64,000 bases of DNA from Flammeovirga aprica JL-4 (GCF_012844305.1 NZ_JABANE010000031.1:1-64000); one strand, 5' to 3'; counted from the stretch's first letter, positions 36,062 to 45,583 are shown. The notes: generated by a model not told the origin, from the sequence alone. Translations and numbers: made by a program.

Positions 36062-39000
36062 CTATATCTCACTCACAAGCTTCACAACACTTGCTTTATT
36101 TGTCTTAGAATTTCTCTCCAGTTTCAATACGTGATCGTAAATCGATGGATCATTTTCGTTTGGTGAACCGAAGATCAAGCGGATATTTTTGGAGTTGGTA
36201 TAGTGGATCAAATCTCTTAAGTAACGATCTGATAATTTACCAACTTCATCAATCACACAGTGTACAAAGTAATCCTCTTGTTCTTTGTAAGCGTTCTCTT
36301 GGAATACAGTTAACAGCGTAATGTAAATCATCGATTTCACCAACACGTCCGTACCTTCCGAACCTACATTAGACAACTTCTCTACCCAACCTGTATCGTT
36401 ATTATTTTCGATCACTCTAAAGCGCAACATGAAAGTATCTTCCAATGTAATCTGTTTCTGAGCATTTTCTTTAATTACTCTACGAAGGTCTTTCAACAAC
36501 TGAACTGAATAACGAGAATCTTTCGCTGAATTATTGACATTGACCTTAAAAATATCGCCTTGATCTGAGAAAGAAACGTTCTCATTGAGCTTGTAGATTT
36601 TCTTTAAAGTGGTCAACAATGGCGTGTTGTTCTCATTGTACTCCAATTCGATGGACTTCACTACTCCCACGAAGTTACTTTTCGCAAATCCGTTATTGAT
36701 GTCCTTGACAATCTTCTTGATCAAGTCTGAAGTATCCGAAAGGTCTTTCACCTGACGAGCTACGGCACTGATGATTTCTCTATGCTGTTTCTCTAATTGA
36801 TCCCTCATGTGCGACAATCGCTCTCCATCCAATAAACTCGGAAGGACTTTCTTCGCCAAGTAAATAAACTCTTGTAAAGTCGATTGAGCAAAAAGTGCAG
36901 GAATCTTCAAGTGATTGTCTCTTCTGAAGACACCTGTAAAGATTTGTCCTTTTGATTTGAAGGTAGACACCAAACGTGCTTTTTCTTTTAATGATTTTCT
37001 TAGTTCTGTCAATAAGAAAGATAAATCGCTGTCGTTGATTTCTGCTTCATTAAGGTTTTCTACACCTTCATCAAAATATTTTTGAAGACGTTCATACGCT
37101 TGTTCGTCTTCTTCTCTTGCCGCTTTGAATTGTTTTAAAAGATGATTGGAATGATCTTTCGTTCTGCGGTAAGCATCTCTTTTATCGTCCAGGTAGTTGA
37201 GTTGTTCTTCGTATTCCTCAACTGCCTTATCGTATTCTTCCTTCAGTTTTTCTAGCTCTCTGTCTTGGAATTTCTTTCTACTTCTTGTCTCCTCCGCTTT
37301 GTCCAAATAGTACGTTTTATCTTTTTCGTACCCTCTTTTTACAATTTGAGCTTCTTCAACCTGCTTCAGTTTGTGATTCAGAATTGTAATTTCTTCCTCA
37401 ACCTCTGCTAACTTATCGGTATCAATACCTTTTTCCTCCAATAAACCTTTACGCTCTTCTTCAAGTGCAGTAATACGTTTATCATGATCGCCTTGATAGG
37501 CCGACCATTCTTTCTCTAACTTCGCTAGCTTTCCATCAATCTCTTCTTTTAAAGCATTGATTTTAGAGTTGAAAATATCAGAAATCTCACGTTCTTGAGC
37601 CCAACGGTCATCTTTTAAGTCCGCTAGTTTTCCTTCTAAGGTATCACAAGATTCTTGAGCAATTCTCAGCTTTCTTCTCAAATCAACCAAGGCTTCTTCT
37701 TTCAGCGTATTACCTTTTTCGATGATTGATGCTTCCTGCTCTCTTGCTTCTTTTAGTTCTTTTTCCTGATTGACAATTTCTGAAGAAAGGTCTGAAAGCG
37801 TTTGTTCCAGCTTCGTTAATTTCTTGCTATAGCTCCCTAATAGCTTTTCAACTTTCTTATCAATCACCTCATCCAATTCCGCTAAGTCACCTTCAGCTTT
37901 CGCCAATGCTTCTTTTTTAGCTTCATAAGTTGATGAAATATGATCGGTAGCCGTCACTTTTGAAGTCAGTGAAGCGATGTCCAATTTCACTCCATAGAAA
38001 GATTCACCTTCTAATAAAGATGGTTCCAAATCTTTTCTAGAAAGCAATTCTTCATCACAGACCTTACCGATATTTTCTGCCCAATCTGATTTATTTTGAT
38101 CTAAGAATTCACGAAATGTACCTTCATAATTCTCTTGACGGACTTTCCATTCTTCCACCTCATCAGAAGCAATCTTCACCTGACGCTCCAATTCGATTTG
38201 CTGATTTCTCGCTTCATTACGGATAATCTGCTCTTCTAATCGCTTACGTTCTTTGGTGTTTTTGATTGTGTTTTCCGTCTCTACCAAAGTGTGTTTATTT
38301 TCTTTGATAGAAGATGAAAGTTTAAATCTTAGGGTATTGTTTTCTACTAAAAGGTTCTTTGCGAAATCTTTGTCTTGCTCCATTTCCAAAGCAACATCCG
38401 CTCTCGTTTTCGCTTCTTTTAGCTGATCTAATTCTGTTCTGTATTCTCCTTCCTGCGTAAAGAACTTAGTTCTTACTTCCTCTAACTTCTCCTGCTTTTC
38501 GCTTTGAAGTTTTTCTTTCTGAAGATGTAATTGTTCTTTGAGTAATTGTTTTTGCTCATTAAACTCCCCTTTTCTTGAAGTAAACTTTTGCTCTAGTGAC
38601 GCTTTTTGATCAGAAATCAAGCGTTCAACCTCCGCCGTCTTCGCAACCAACATCTGTTTGATCTCCTGTTGATAAATCAACTGATCTTTCAAACGTGGTT
38701 CTTCTGCCACCAAATCAACTACTTGCTCAATTGAGAATGTTTCCCCACCGATATTGATGGATTCATATTCCTTCTCTCTTCTCTCAATCTCCTTCAAGGT
38801 CGCTTTAATCTCCCCTAATTCTTGATTGACTTCAGCTGTTTTCTCTTGATAGTTGGTCTCTGCTTTCTCGTACTTCGCCTTCATTTCATTTTCCTCTTTC
38901 TGCATTTCTGCTAAGAGTTTTTCACTGTCGGCTAAGTGTTTTTCTGCTAAAGCAACTCCACCACCAATCTGCTTGGCAAGACGTTGTTGGTAATCTTGCT

Positions 39001-39781
39001 GTTGGGTGATTTCAGCTTCTAATGAAACGATTTCCTCGGCATTACCTTTATTTCTTTCGAAGTCTTCAAAATCGGTTAACTGATCATCAAACTCATGAAT
39101 GAAATTAGCAATCGTCTCCAAAGAAATAGGTTGCATTTCATAATCTGCAGAGGCCGCTTCACCAATCGCTCTTTTGATGTAATCCGACTTTAAGCCAGAA
39201 CTTCTAAAGATGTTGGTAATCGCCTTCGGAATACCTTCTACGTGATGGCTTTTTACACCTGCAGACGGTTTTAATAGGCTGAATTGTGTATTGTATTTAC
39301 TTACACCATAGATCACTTTTCTTAGATCCGCAAATCTTCTAATCTCGTCAGAGAAAGGAATTTCTGCTTTTTCTAAGTTCTCAATGACCTCATCATGCGT
39401 ACATGCTTTTCGGTCTTTGATAAATAAATCTTTGTTGTAAGAAGCGTCTATAAATCGGAATCTCAAACGACCTCCAGATTTATATACCGTCAGTAAATGC
39501 TTTCCTCTTGGTGTCTGAATTTCATAAATCAGACGGGCATTGAGGTCTTGAAAATAATATTCAGAAAAGGACATTTGCTGTTCTTTGATCCCCAACTCTC
39601 TTTTTTCAGAAGTGGCGTGATAAAAGAATAAAACGGCTCTTAATGCTGTTGTCTTACCAAAACCATTGGATCCCACAAAGTGAACATTTCCTCCAAGATC
39701 CACTTCAGCATAATCAAAACCCGCACTTTTAATCAAGACGAGTTTATTTAAATATCTTTTAGGTGATTGTCTTGTATTCAT
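36062..39781 (-). CDS. mksB: MukB/MksB-like SMC ATPase of a three-gene condensin
   Basis: SMC-like ATPase of 1239 residues. The N-terminal half-head has Walker A GSNGFGKTT (37-45). A first coiled coil (about 260-570) leads to a short non-helical hinge-like region (about 575-620, with SLLEGESFYGVKLDI). A second long coiled coil (about 640-960) leads to the C-terminal half-head, with signature-like VGSEGTDVLVKSMIY (about 1139) and Walker B HCVIDEVGKLSD (about 1177), then RLIFGSPNEND. Small hinge, length and partners match the MukB/MksB/JetC branch rather than canonical Smc. It overlaps the MksE-like gene by one base (TAATG). It should form a condensin that entraps or loops DNA. No JetD/MksG nuclease gene is adjacent. 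Symbol given by analogy. Confidence 0.82.
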   Translation of the reverse strand: MNTRQSPKRYLNKLVLIKSAGFDYAEVDLGGNVHFVGSNGFGKTTALRAVLFFYHATSEKRELGIKEQQMSFSEYYFQDLNARLIYEIQTPRGKHLLTVYKSGGRLRFRFIDASYNKDLFIKDRKACTHDEVIENLEKAEIPFSDEIRRFADLRKVIYGVSKYNTQFSLLKPSAGVKSHHVEGIPKAITNIFRSSGLKSDYIKRAIGEAASADYEMQPISLETIANFIHEFDDQLTDFEDFERNKGNAEEIVSLEAEITQQQDYQQRLAKQIGGGVALAEKHLADSEKLLAEMQKEENEMKAKYEKAETNYQEKTAEVNQELGEIKATLKEIERREKEYESINIGGETFSIEQVVDLVAEEPRLKDQLIYQQEIKQMLVAKTAEVERLISDQKASLEQKFTSRKGEFNEQKQLLKEQLHLQKEKLQSEKQEKLEEVRTKFFTQEGEYRTELDQLKEAKTRADVALEMEQDKDFAKNLLVENNTLRFKLSSSIKENKHTLVETENTIKNTKERKRLEEQIIRNEARNQQIELERQVKIASDEVEEWKVRQENYEGTFREFLDQNKSDWAENIGKVCDEELLSRKDLEPSLLEGESFYGVKLDIASLTSKVTATDHISSTYEAKKEALAKAEGDLAELDEVIDKKVEKLLGSYSKKLTKLEQTLSDLSSEIVNQEKELKEAREQEASIIEKGNTLKEEALVDLRRKLRIAQESCDTLEGKLADLKDDRWAQEREISDIFNSKINALKEEIDGKLAKLEKEWSAYQGDHDKRITALEEERKGLLEEKGIDTDKLAEVEEEITILNHKLKQVEEAQIVKRGYEKDKTYYLDKAEETRSRKKFQDRELEKLKEEYDKAVEEYEEQLNYLDDKRDAYRRTKDHSNHLLKQFKAAREEDEQAYERLQKYFDEGVENLNEAEINDSDLSFLLTELRKSLKEKARLVSTFKSKGQIFTGVFRRDNHLKIPALFAQSTLQEFIYLAKKVLPSLLDGERLSHMRDQLEKQHREIISAVARQVKDLSDTSDLIKKIVKDINNGFAKSNFVGVVKSIELEYNENNTPLLTTLKKIYKLNENVSFSDQGDIFKVNVNNSAKDSRYSVQLLKDLRRVIKENAQKQITLEDTFMLRFRVIENNNDTGWVEKLSNVGSEGTDVLVKSMIYITLLTVFQENAYKEQEDYFVHCVIDEVGKLSDRYLRDLIHYTNSKNIRLIFGSPNENDPSIYDHVLKLERNSKTNKASVVKLVSEI

Positions 39782-40332
39782 TATTCGTGAGTTGGATCAA
39801 TGTCTATTAAATCAACAATATCTTTCAGGTAGTTGTAAGATGATAAAACGATATAACCTTCGTTTTCATCATCCTCACACTCCATAAAACCCTGTCTTTT
39901 CATTTCGTCTACAAGGTCTCTTACTTTATCATGTGTAGAGATCGATTTGTCAGAACCAAAACGTTGAAGTTGATCATTCAAGTCCGTTTCAACATTGCAT
40001 TTATGCACAATATCTTTGACATAAAAACGCATTCCTTCTCCAAATCCAGGAGCGAAAGTTGCAAAAAATGCTAATCGATCAATGTATTTATAGAAACGTT
40101 CGATTTTCTCTTCAATGGTCTGACGACCACCTTCGCGAGAAAAATAGAAGTAATTATTTCCTTTCTTTAGGTGAAACCCTAGCGGGGCATAGACGCTTTC
40201 GAATGCAGAAAAGTATTCTTCTACTTCATCGTATAATTTTCTGAATTCCGGTCTTATGGTATTAGCACTCAAAAATTGTCCTCGACTGAGCATCTCAAAT
40301 ACTCGACGGGTACTATTATGATCTAGATTCAT
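39781..40332 (-). CDS. mksE: MukE/MksE-like condensin subunit
   Basis: A 183-residue winged-helix-type protein lying between the kleisin-like and SMC-like genes, the standard position of MukE, MksE or JetB. Visible features are FEMLSRGQFLSANTIRPEFRKLYDEV near the N-terminus, an aromatic strand (GNNYFYFSREGG) and a C-terminal winged-helix pattern (KVRDLVDEMKRQGFM, then GYIVLSSYNYLKDIVDL). The family is too divergent for a motif-based call, so the assignment depends on size, fold pattern and position. The gene starts 8 bases after the kleisin-like stop and overlaps the SMC gene by one base. It would bind the kleisin and DNA. Confidence 0.72.
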   Translation of the reverse strand: MNLDHNSTRRVFEMLSRGQFLSANTIRPEFRKLYDEVEEYFSAFESVYAPLGFHLKKGNNYFYFSREGGRQTIEEKIERFYKYIDRLAFFATFAPGFGEGMRFYVKDIVHKCNVETDLNDQLQRFGSDKSISTHDKVRDLVDEMKRQGFMECEDDENEGYIVLSSYNYLKDIVDLIDIDPTHE

Positions 40333-40340
40333 GCTGTTTG

Positions 40341-41561
40341 TTATTTCTTTTCTGTTGATTTTGGACGAATAAAAGCAAACTGTTTTCCATTCAGTTCGAT
40401 TTGTTTGGCATCATCAAATGGGTTTTTCGGTAATCCAAAATCCATTTCATCTTCAAAAATCAATGCCACCTGACAGTAAATTTTGATCAATTGATCTTCT
40501 GTCATTTCGTATCCATAATCATATTCTTTCACAAAGTGGAATAAGTCTTTATCCTGCAAGAAGAATGCTCTTTTCAGTTTACTGAAATCGATATGCAACA
40601 TTTTCTGCTGTTGAGGATCTAATAAATCCCCATCGATATCCAACTCCGCCTGCAATTGCATCCTCATTTTGTGCTGACGACGAATCGCTACTCTTTCAAT
40701 AATGTCTAACCCTTCATCACCTCTTAGGTAATCCAAGTCTAACATAGTTTGAAAACGTAGTTGCGTATCGAAGAACAAAGCACTTTCATGCGTGAAGACT
40801 TCCTCCACATTGGTACGCACTTCCAACTCATACAAATCTCTGTATTTCTTGAGTTGTAAAATCTTTTTATGTTGACGATCAAGCTCTGCAATCTGATTAA
40901 TAAAGCGAACAATTTCCTGACGTAAAGCAATCAAGTTATGACGTGCCATGGTCAAGTGATTTCCTCTTAATTCGTTGACGATGGTACGAAGTCCTTCGTC
41001 TTGAACGACTCTGAAGAATGGGTTTTCCAGCAATTCCTCAGCGTTTTGAATCAATTGTAAAAGCTTTTCAGCTTGTTCGTTGTGGTCTTCAATTTTCACT
41101 TTTTTAAGTTCAATTGAAGATGCCGTTTTATATTCTTGTTTTACTAAAGCACTAAGCGTGGCTGCATTCTTACGAATTACCCTCCCAATACTGTTCAGGT
41201 TTCGCTTTACTCTATTTAAATAACGCTCTCTCTCCTTACTATCCTCATCAATTTCATAAAGGTAAATCGTCTTTTTCAAGATTCTGATACTCTCATCAAT
41301 CTCAAAATTTCTGATATCCTCATTGATCTCCAGAAAATCCTCTACAAAATTGAGTAGACGTTCGTCTAAACGTGCCGGTTCACCTTCCTGCAAAGAGATG
41401 ATTCCTCTTGCATTGGCCTGCAAGATTTCCTTTTCCTTACCATCAGCTATCTCCGTGAGTTCATCAAAAGAAGCACTCTTCTTTTTAAAGAGATGATTGA
41501 TCACTTTCCGATGCCTGTAAAGTTCTCGTATTAATTCATCAGCTGTCTGTATATCTGCCAC
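40341..41561 (-). CDS. mksF: MukF/MksF-like kleisin
   Basis: First gene of the condensin operon. The 406-residue, highly helical protein has an N-terminal helix-turn-helix region (about 1-60, LIRELYRHRKVINHLFKKKS and ARGIISLQEG), a middle helical bundle (about 85-250, with coiled-coil patterns) and a C-terminal winged-helix end (about 320-400, FVKEYDYGYEMTEDQLIKIY to GKQFAFIRP). This order matches MukF/MksF/JetA kleisins, which bridge the SMC heads. Sequence similarity is low across the family, so context carries the call. Promoter not identified; the 332-base gap upstream (41562-41894) holds only a short palindrome ATGAGGT-N7-ACCTCAT (41811-41831) and AT-rich sequence. Confidence 0.72.
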   Translation of the reverse strand: MADIQTADELIRELYRHRKVINHLFKKKSASFDELTEIADGKEKEILQANARGIISLQEGEPARLDERLLNFVEDFLEINEDIRNFEIDESIRILKKTIYLYEIDEDSKERERYLNRVKRNLNSIGRVIRKNAATLSALVKQEYKTASSIELKKVKIEDHNEQAEKLLQLIQNAEELLENPFFRVVQDEGLRTIVNELRGNHLTMARHNLIALRQEIVRFINQIAELDRQHKKILQLKKYRDLYELEVRTNVEEVFTHESALFFDTQLRFQTMLDLDYLRGDEGLDIIERVAIRRQHKMRMQLQAELDIDGDLLDPQQQKMLHIDFSKLKRAFFLQDKDLFHFVKEYDYGYEMTEDQLIKIYCQVALIFEDEMDFGLPKNPFDDAKQIELNGKQFAFIRPKSTEKK

Positions 41562-41894
41562 TTATCGTTGGTTTTGAATAATGATGAATGAACTTCATCA
41601 ACTAGAACCTTATAATTAATAAAGACGGGAGAATTTATGCAAGTAATTCACAACTTTTTTCTCACGCCCTAAAGATTGATAAAGTATTTATAAAAATTAT
41701 TTAAATCAACCTACCTATGGTTAAATGAATTAAAAGGATGATAACAAACAAAAACGTCTAGTGAATTCATCCGTTTAATAGTTCATTTTTATACTGCCAA
41801 TTTACTAAAAATGAGGTAGCGTACACCTCATAAAAACAATTGATTTGCAAACGAATAAAAATACCTAATAAATTTATTAATACCACAATCAGAA

Positions 41895-43112
41895 ATGAAA
41901 ACAACAAAACTGTCTATGATCATCGCGGTGATTCTTTTCACTGTTGGATGTAACAAAGAAAACGATCAACTTCCCCCTCAAGAACACATCAAAAACATTG
42001 ACCTAAGCTATGCTTCAAGTATCTTCATTGGTCCTAATGTGGTGGATACTGAAAACAGAAAAAGAATGTATAAAGTAACCAATGAGAATGAAATCGACAC
42101 GGTGACTTATACCAATAATTTTGATGAAACCTTTATTCCTCAGTGGTTACCTACTGATCTTCATCAAATCAATAATGACCTACTCTACCTAGGGTTTCAA
42201 GGTGTTGAAAACTATATTTTAGACAATAGAAATGGCAACACAACTCCTATGCAGTCTGCTCCTCCTATCTCAGGAAAATTTTTCTTTTGTGAACAATTTA
42301 TCCCTACTAGTGCAGGGTTAATTTACCTTGGCAATGATAGTAAATTGTACAGTATTGTTACAGGTGAAAGTTCAATAGTTGAAGTGCCTATTTCTACTGC
42401 TCACGATGGTGCAATCACAGGTTTCGCTGCTGACCCTAAAGGCAATATTCTTTACGCTGCCAATGTAGATAATTTTACAGAGATACATCTTCAAACAGCT
42501 AGTACGTCAAAGAAAATTGATACCATTAATAAAGTTGGACATATTGTACTTTGGGCAGGTATAAAAGAAAATGAACTGTTCTACTATAAATCCACTGATG
42601 ATGAAAGCGAAACTAATGTACAATTAGTGGATACTGATCAGCAAACTTCAAGAAACTATGGAGACAACCGTTTTATACTTTCTTGTGGATTATCTAAAAT
42701 CATGACTTTTGAAAACAAAGTAATGGGTATTGGTTGTAATGACATCTATGAACTTGTCAATACAGATGAGAGTGAAGAAATTTTAATTACATCGCTGAGA
42801 GATTTTAATATTATCAATAACCAAACGACTGAAAAGTCAAAAGATAAAATTGTAATTGCTGGAATCAATACTACTGGTAATCCTCAGTTGCTTAAGATCG
42901 ACCCAGTTGATTATTCATCACAACATATCATGCAATTTGAAGGTCTTACTGTTTATGACATTGCTTCTAATGCTTTAGGAGAAAGTATTTTCTGGGGCAC
43001 TTCCCAACAAAATGGCAAAACTGCGATTGGTCATTTACACAATGATGGCACCTATACATTCATCGAACAAAATATTGATGGGATCATTGATGGCATTGGT
43101 AAAATGAATTAA
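41895..43112 (+). CDS. Unknown lipoprotein, 405 residues
   Basis: Lipoprotein signal with lipobox FTVGC (Cys19), then KENDQ, partly acidic, compatible with surface export. The mature chain is beta-rich with repeating short units (LLYLGFQGVENYILD, LIYLGNDSKLYSIV, NILYAANVDNFTEIHL, ESIFWGTSQQNGKTAIGHL) of roughly 45-50 residues, as in beta-propellers, but I do not recognise a named family. Monocistronic, divergent from the mks operon, with a clear terminator 25 bases downstream. Confidence 0.75.
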   Translation: MKTTKLSMIIAVILFTVGCNKENDQLPPQEHIKNIDLSYASSIFIGPNVVDTENRKRMYKVTNENEIDTVTYTNNFDETFIPQWLPTDLHQINNDLLYLGFQGVENYILDNRNGNTTPMQSAPPISGKFFFCEQFIPTSAGLIYLGNDSKLYSIVTGESSIVEVPISTAHDGAITGFAADPKGNILYAANVDNFTEIHLQTASTSKKIDTINKVGHIVLWAGIKENELFYYKSTDDESETNVQLVDTDQQTSRNYGDNRFILSCGLSKIMTFENKVMGIGCNDIYELVNTDESEEILITSLRDFNIINNQTTEKSKDKIVIAGINTTGNPQLLKIDPVDYSSQHIMQFEGLTVYDIASNALGESIFWGTSQQNGKTAIGHLHNDGTYTFIEQNIDGIIDGIGKMN

Positions 43113-43134
43113 TCTACTCAATATCTCTTTTCCT

Positions 43135-43172
43135 AAAAGCCTTCTGTAAGTCCTTCTTGCTGAAGGCTTTTT
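43135..43172 (+). terminator. Terminator of the 405-residue lipoprotein gene
   Basis: Arms AAAAGCCTTC (43135-43144) and GAAGGCTTTT (43162-43171), perfect complements, with T-rich sequence after. Confidence 0.85.
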
Positions 43173-43282
43173 CTTTTACTGATAATAATCATTAACACTC
43201 ATTGATAAGCATCATCAACAAAAGTGTATTAAATACGCATATTTGGTAGTAGTAATTAATACTTACCAATTATTTGACAAAA

Positions 43283-43435
43283 ATGAAATCGCATAAATTA
43301 TATGCTTTCTTCGTGCTTATCATTGTGGTAACACTGTTGGGGTTATCTAACCTCACCAACAACAGCAATGATCAAAAAGACACTAAGGAAGTAAAAACGG
43401 AACAAATGAGTGATGTGCAGAACACACAAGAGTAA
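43283..43435 (+). CDS. Small membrane peptide, 50 residues
   Basis: Short open frame with a clear membrane segment (KLYAFFVLIIVVTLLGLSNL, residues 5-24) followed by a polar, acidic tail (NNSNDQKDTKEVKTEQMSD). It starts at ATG 43283; a CATATTTG box (43238-43245) lies at a suitable distance upstream, though no -33 box is visible. A hairpin at 43606-43635 could end the transcript. Single-pass small proteins like this are easily missed; coding is plausible but rests on one open frame. Apart from this and the two hairpins, the 43113-43858 gap shows nothing I can support. Confidence 0.5.
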   Translation: MKSHKLYAFFVLIIVVTLLGLSNLTNNSNDQKDTKEVKTEQMSDVQNTQE

Positions 43436-43605
43436 ACGCAATTAAGCTAGTATATTACACACAGTATATACGCAAAATAACTTAGCTGTAAAACCAATAT
43501 TTTCGATTATTACTAAGATTTGCTCAAGCCTGAAAATTTGGATATCATAAATTCTGTCATCAGCATTTACTAACAACAAACTATCAGTGCTTGAGATCAT
43601 GGAGT

Positions 43606-43635
43606 GAGGTTGTCTTTTTTAAGATAACCTCTTTT
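43606..43635 (+). terminator. Terminator-like hairpin before moxR
   Basis: Arms GAGGTTGTCTT (43606-43616) and AAGATAACCTC (43621-43631), one wobble pair in 11, then TTTT. It lies 170 bases after the small ORF and could end that transcript or a short RNA. Confidence 0.6.
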
Positions 43636-43858
43636 CTTGTTGTCTGATTTTACCGATTCTAAACCTCAATTCAGACATTAGAAATGGCATTTTTGTAGTG
43701 AAGCTGTTAGTAAAAGTTAAATTTTGTTTAGGTGCAAATGAATATCAATAATAATTCTTTTCAAGGTGTAAATTGCATATCTGAACATAGTGAGCATTTT
43801 ATCAATTATGCTTGATATGTCAGTATTAAACAAAGAAAAGTTTTTGTAAGCAAATAAT

Positions 43859-44830
43859 ATGGCAGATCATAAAGTACTTCATGATAAAATCCATGAAGTG
43901 ATTACGGAAGTAGGAAAAGTAGTCGTAGGTCAAGACTACATGGTTAATAGATTATTAGTTGGACTTTTTACCAACGGTCACGTACTTTTAGAAGGTGTAC
44001 CCGGTTTGGCAAAGACCCTTACAGTAAACACTTTGTCTAACGTACTGGATTTGGATTTCCAACGTATTCAGTTTACGCCTGACTTATTACCTTCTGATTT
44101 GATTGGTACAATGATCTACAATCAGAGAGAAGGTAAATTTGAAGTGAAGAAAGGTCCTGTATTCTCTAACTTAGTATTAGCAGATGAGGTAAACCGTTCT
44201 CCTGCAAAAGTACAAGCCGCACTTTTGGAAGCCATGCAAGAAAAGCAAGTAACGATTGGTGAAACTACATTCAAGTTAGACCGTCCGTTCTTGGTATTGG
44301 CGACTCAAAACCCGGTAGAACAAGAAGGTACTTACCCTCTTCCTGAAGCACAGGTTGACCGTTTCATGTTGAAGGTATACATCAACTACCCTCGCAAAGA
44401 AGACGAATTAGAAGTGATGAGAAGAATGTCGAATCAGTCGTTTGATGATTCTGTTCGTTCTATCTTATCTAAAGAAGATATTTTCGCGATCCGTGATGCA
44501 ATTAATGACGTGAAAGTAAGTGAAAGCTTGGAGCAATATATCATTGACCTTGTTTTTGCTACACGTTTCCCTAAAGATTACGGTTTAAATGAGGAAGCTC
44601 AATACATTCAGTTTGGTGTTTCTCCTCGTGCCTCTATCAACTTGCACAGGGCAGCAAAAGCAATCGCTTTCTTCGATGGTAGAGACTACGTTCTTCCAGA
44701 AGATATCAAAGAAATTGCTTATGATGTATTAAACCACCGTATCATCCTTAACTATGAGGCGGAAGCGGATGAAGTAACAGCAAAACAAGTTATTGATGCG
44801 ATCTTGAATAAAGTGAAGATCAGCAAATAA
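43859..44830 (+). CDS. MoxR-family AAA+ ATPase
   Basis: Cytosolic AAA+ chaperone-like ATPase of the MoxR family. Walker A GVPGLAKT (46-53), Walker B LVLADEVNR (about 103-111) followed by SPAKVQAALLEAMQE, the sensor 1 region FLVLATQNPVEQEGTYPLPEAQVDRF, and the C-terminal lid (SPRASINLHRAAKA, VLPEDIKEIAYDVLNHRI). 323 residues is typical. MoxR genes normally precede DUF58 and von Willebrand-factor genes; here a terminator follows at once and no such partner is in the window, so this copy acts alone or with distant genes. Confidence 0.93.
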   Translation: MADHKVLHDKIHEVITEVGKVVVGQDYMVNRLLVGLFTNGHVLLEGVPGLAKTLTVNTLSNVLDLDFQRIQFTPDLLPSDLIGTMIYNQREGKFEVKKGPVFSNLVLADEVNRSPAKVQAALLEAMQEKQVTIGETTFKLDRPFLVLATQNPVEQEGTYPLPEAQVDRFMLKVYINYPRKEDELEVMRRMSNQSFDDSVRSILSKEDIFAIRDAINDVKVSESLEQYIIDLVFATRFPKDYGLNEEAQYIQFGVSPRASINLHRAAKAIAFFDGRDYVLPEDIKEIAYDVLNHRIILNYEAEADEVTAKQVIDAILNKVKISK

Positions 44831-44852
44831 CTTTTGTATTTTCTCAAAAAAG

Positions 44853-44893
44853 AAAGCCAAAACATTGAGCGTTTATCATGTTTTGGCTTTTTT
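44853..44893 (+). terminator. Terminator of moxR
   Basis: Arms AAAGCCAAAACAT (44853-44865) and ATGTTTTGGCTTT (44878-44890), perfect 13 bp, then T run. Confidence 0.88.
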
Positions 44894-44973
44894 ATTTTCT
44901 AAAACCAATAACATATTTAAGCTAAGTACTAAGTCAAAATTGTACTTATTACTTCAGAGAAATGAGATCTTGA

Positions 44974-45471
44974 ATGAAAAAAATTATTACGCTTAAAGTA
45001 AATGCTATCTTAATCTTTATTGTATCACTATGTTGTATTGCATGCAATGAAGAAAAGAAGGAAAAGATTAGTAATGATATTTCCACCTTATCTAAAATAA
45101 TAAACCTGCCCGTTGTTCCCAATAGTGCAATCTGGGAGATCAATTCTAAATCAAATGCAGATGGTTTTGCTCCTGGACCTACAGATTATCAACTCTACTG
45201 TGCCTTGGATTATGATTCTACTCAAATCCAAAAACTGACGCAGTCGCTTGAAAATCGTGATGACTTAAGTAAAGCAAAATTTCTGAATAAGAAGTTTATC
45301 AAGAAATGGTACCCTACTTCAGTGCAGGAACAGTTTTACAGCGATGGTAATTATTTGAAATTAAAGTCAAAGGTCTATCAGGGACAACCTTTTTATAAAG
45401 GTGCCTATCTCAATGGTTTTTTCTTTGTGACTGATGATCATAAGGTTTTTGTTTACTTATATACAATGTGA
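44974..45471 (+). CDS. Unknown lipoprotein, 165 residues
   Basis: Lipobox CCIAC with the lipidated Cys at residue 25, followed by NEEKKEK. The mature part contains the phrase FAPGPTDYQLYCALDYDS and a later WYPTSVQEQF, then an aromatic beta-rich end (GAYLNGFFFVTDDHKVFVYLYTM). No family recognised. It is a single gene between the moxR terminator and its own terminator at 45509. Confidence 0.72.
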   Translation: MKKIITLKVNAILIFIVSLCCIACNEEKKEKISNDISTLSKIINLPVVPNSAIWEINSKSNADGFAPGPTDYQLYCALDYDSTQIQKLTQSLENRDDLSKAKFLNKKFIKKWYPTSVQEQFYSDGNYLKLKSKVYQGQPFYKGAYLNGFFFVTDDHKVFVYLYTM

Positions 45472-45508
45472 TTTTTAATTCAACAGACATCAAAGAAAAG
45501 TTTTAGAG

Positions 45509-45540
45509 GCTATATCATGAATATTGATATAGCTTTTTTT
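45509..45540 (+). terminator. Terminator of the 165-residue lipoprotein gene
   Basis: Arms GCTATATCA (45509-45517) and TGATATAGC (45525-45533), then seven T. Confidence 0.82.
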
Positions 45541-45583
45541 ATAAACTTACCTCAATAAGACATGATCGGTCACGTCATATTAT

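Noticed and set aside
36062..41561. Calling the condensin operon a Wadjet anti-plasmid defence system
   Set aside because: The required JetD/MksG nuclease gene is missing on both sides; a terminator follows the SMC gene directly and an unrelated lipoprotein gene diverges upstream.
43181..43200. GATAATAATCATT stretch as a Fur box
   Set aside because: Only a partial match to the 19-bp consensus, in AT-rich sequence and not in front of an iron gene.
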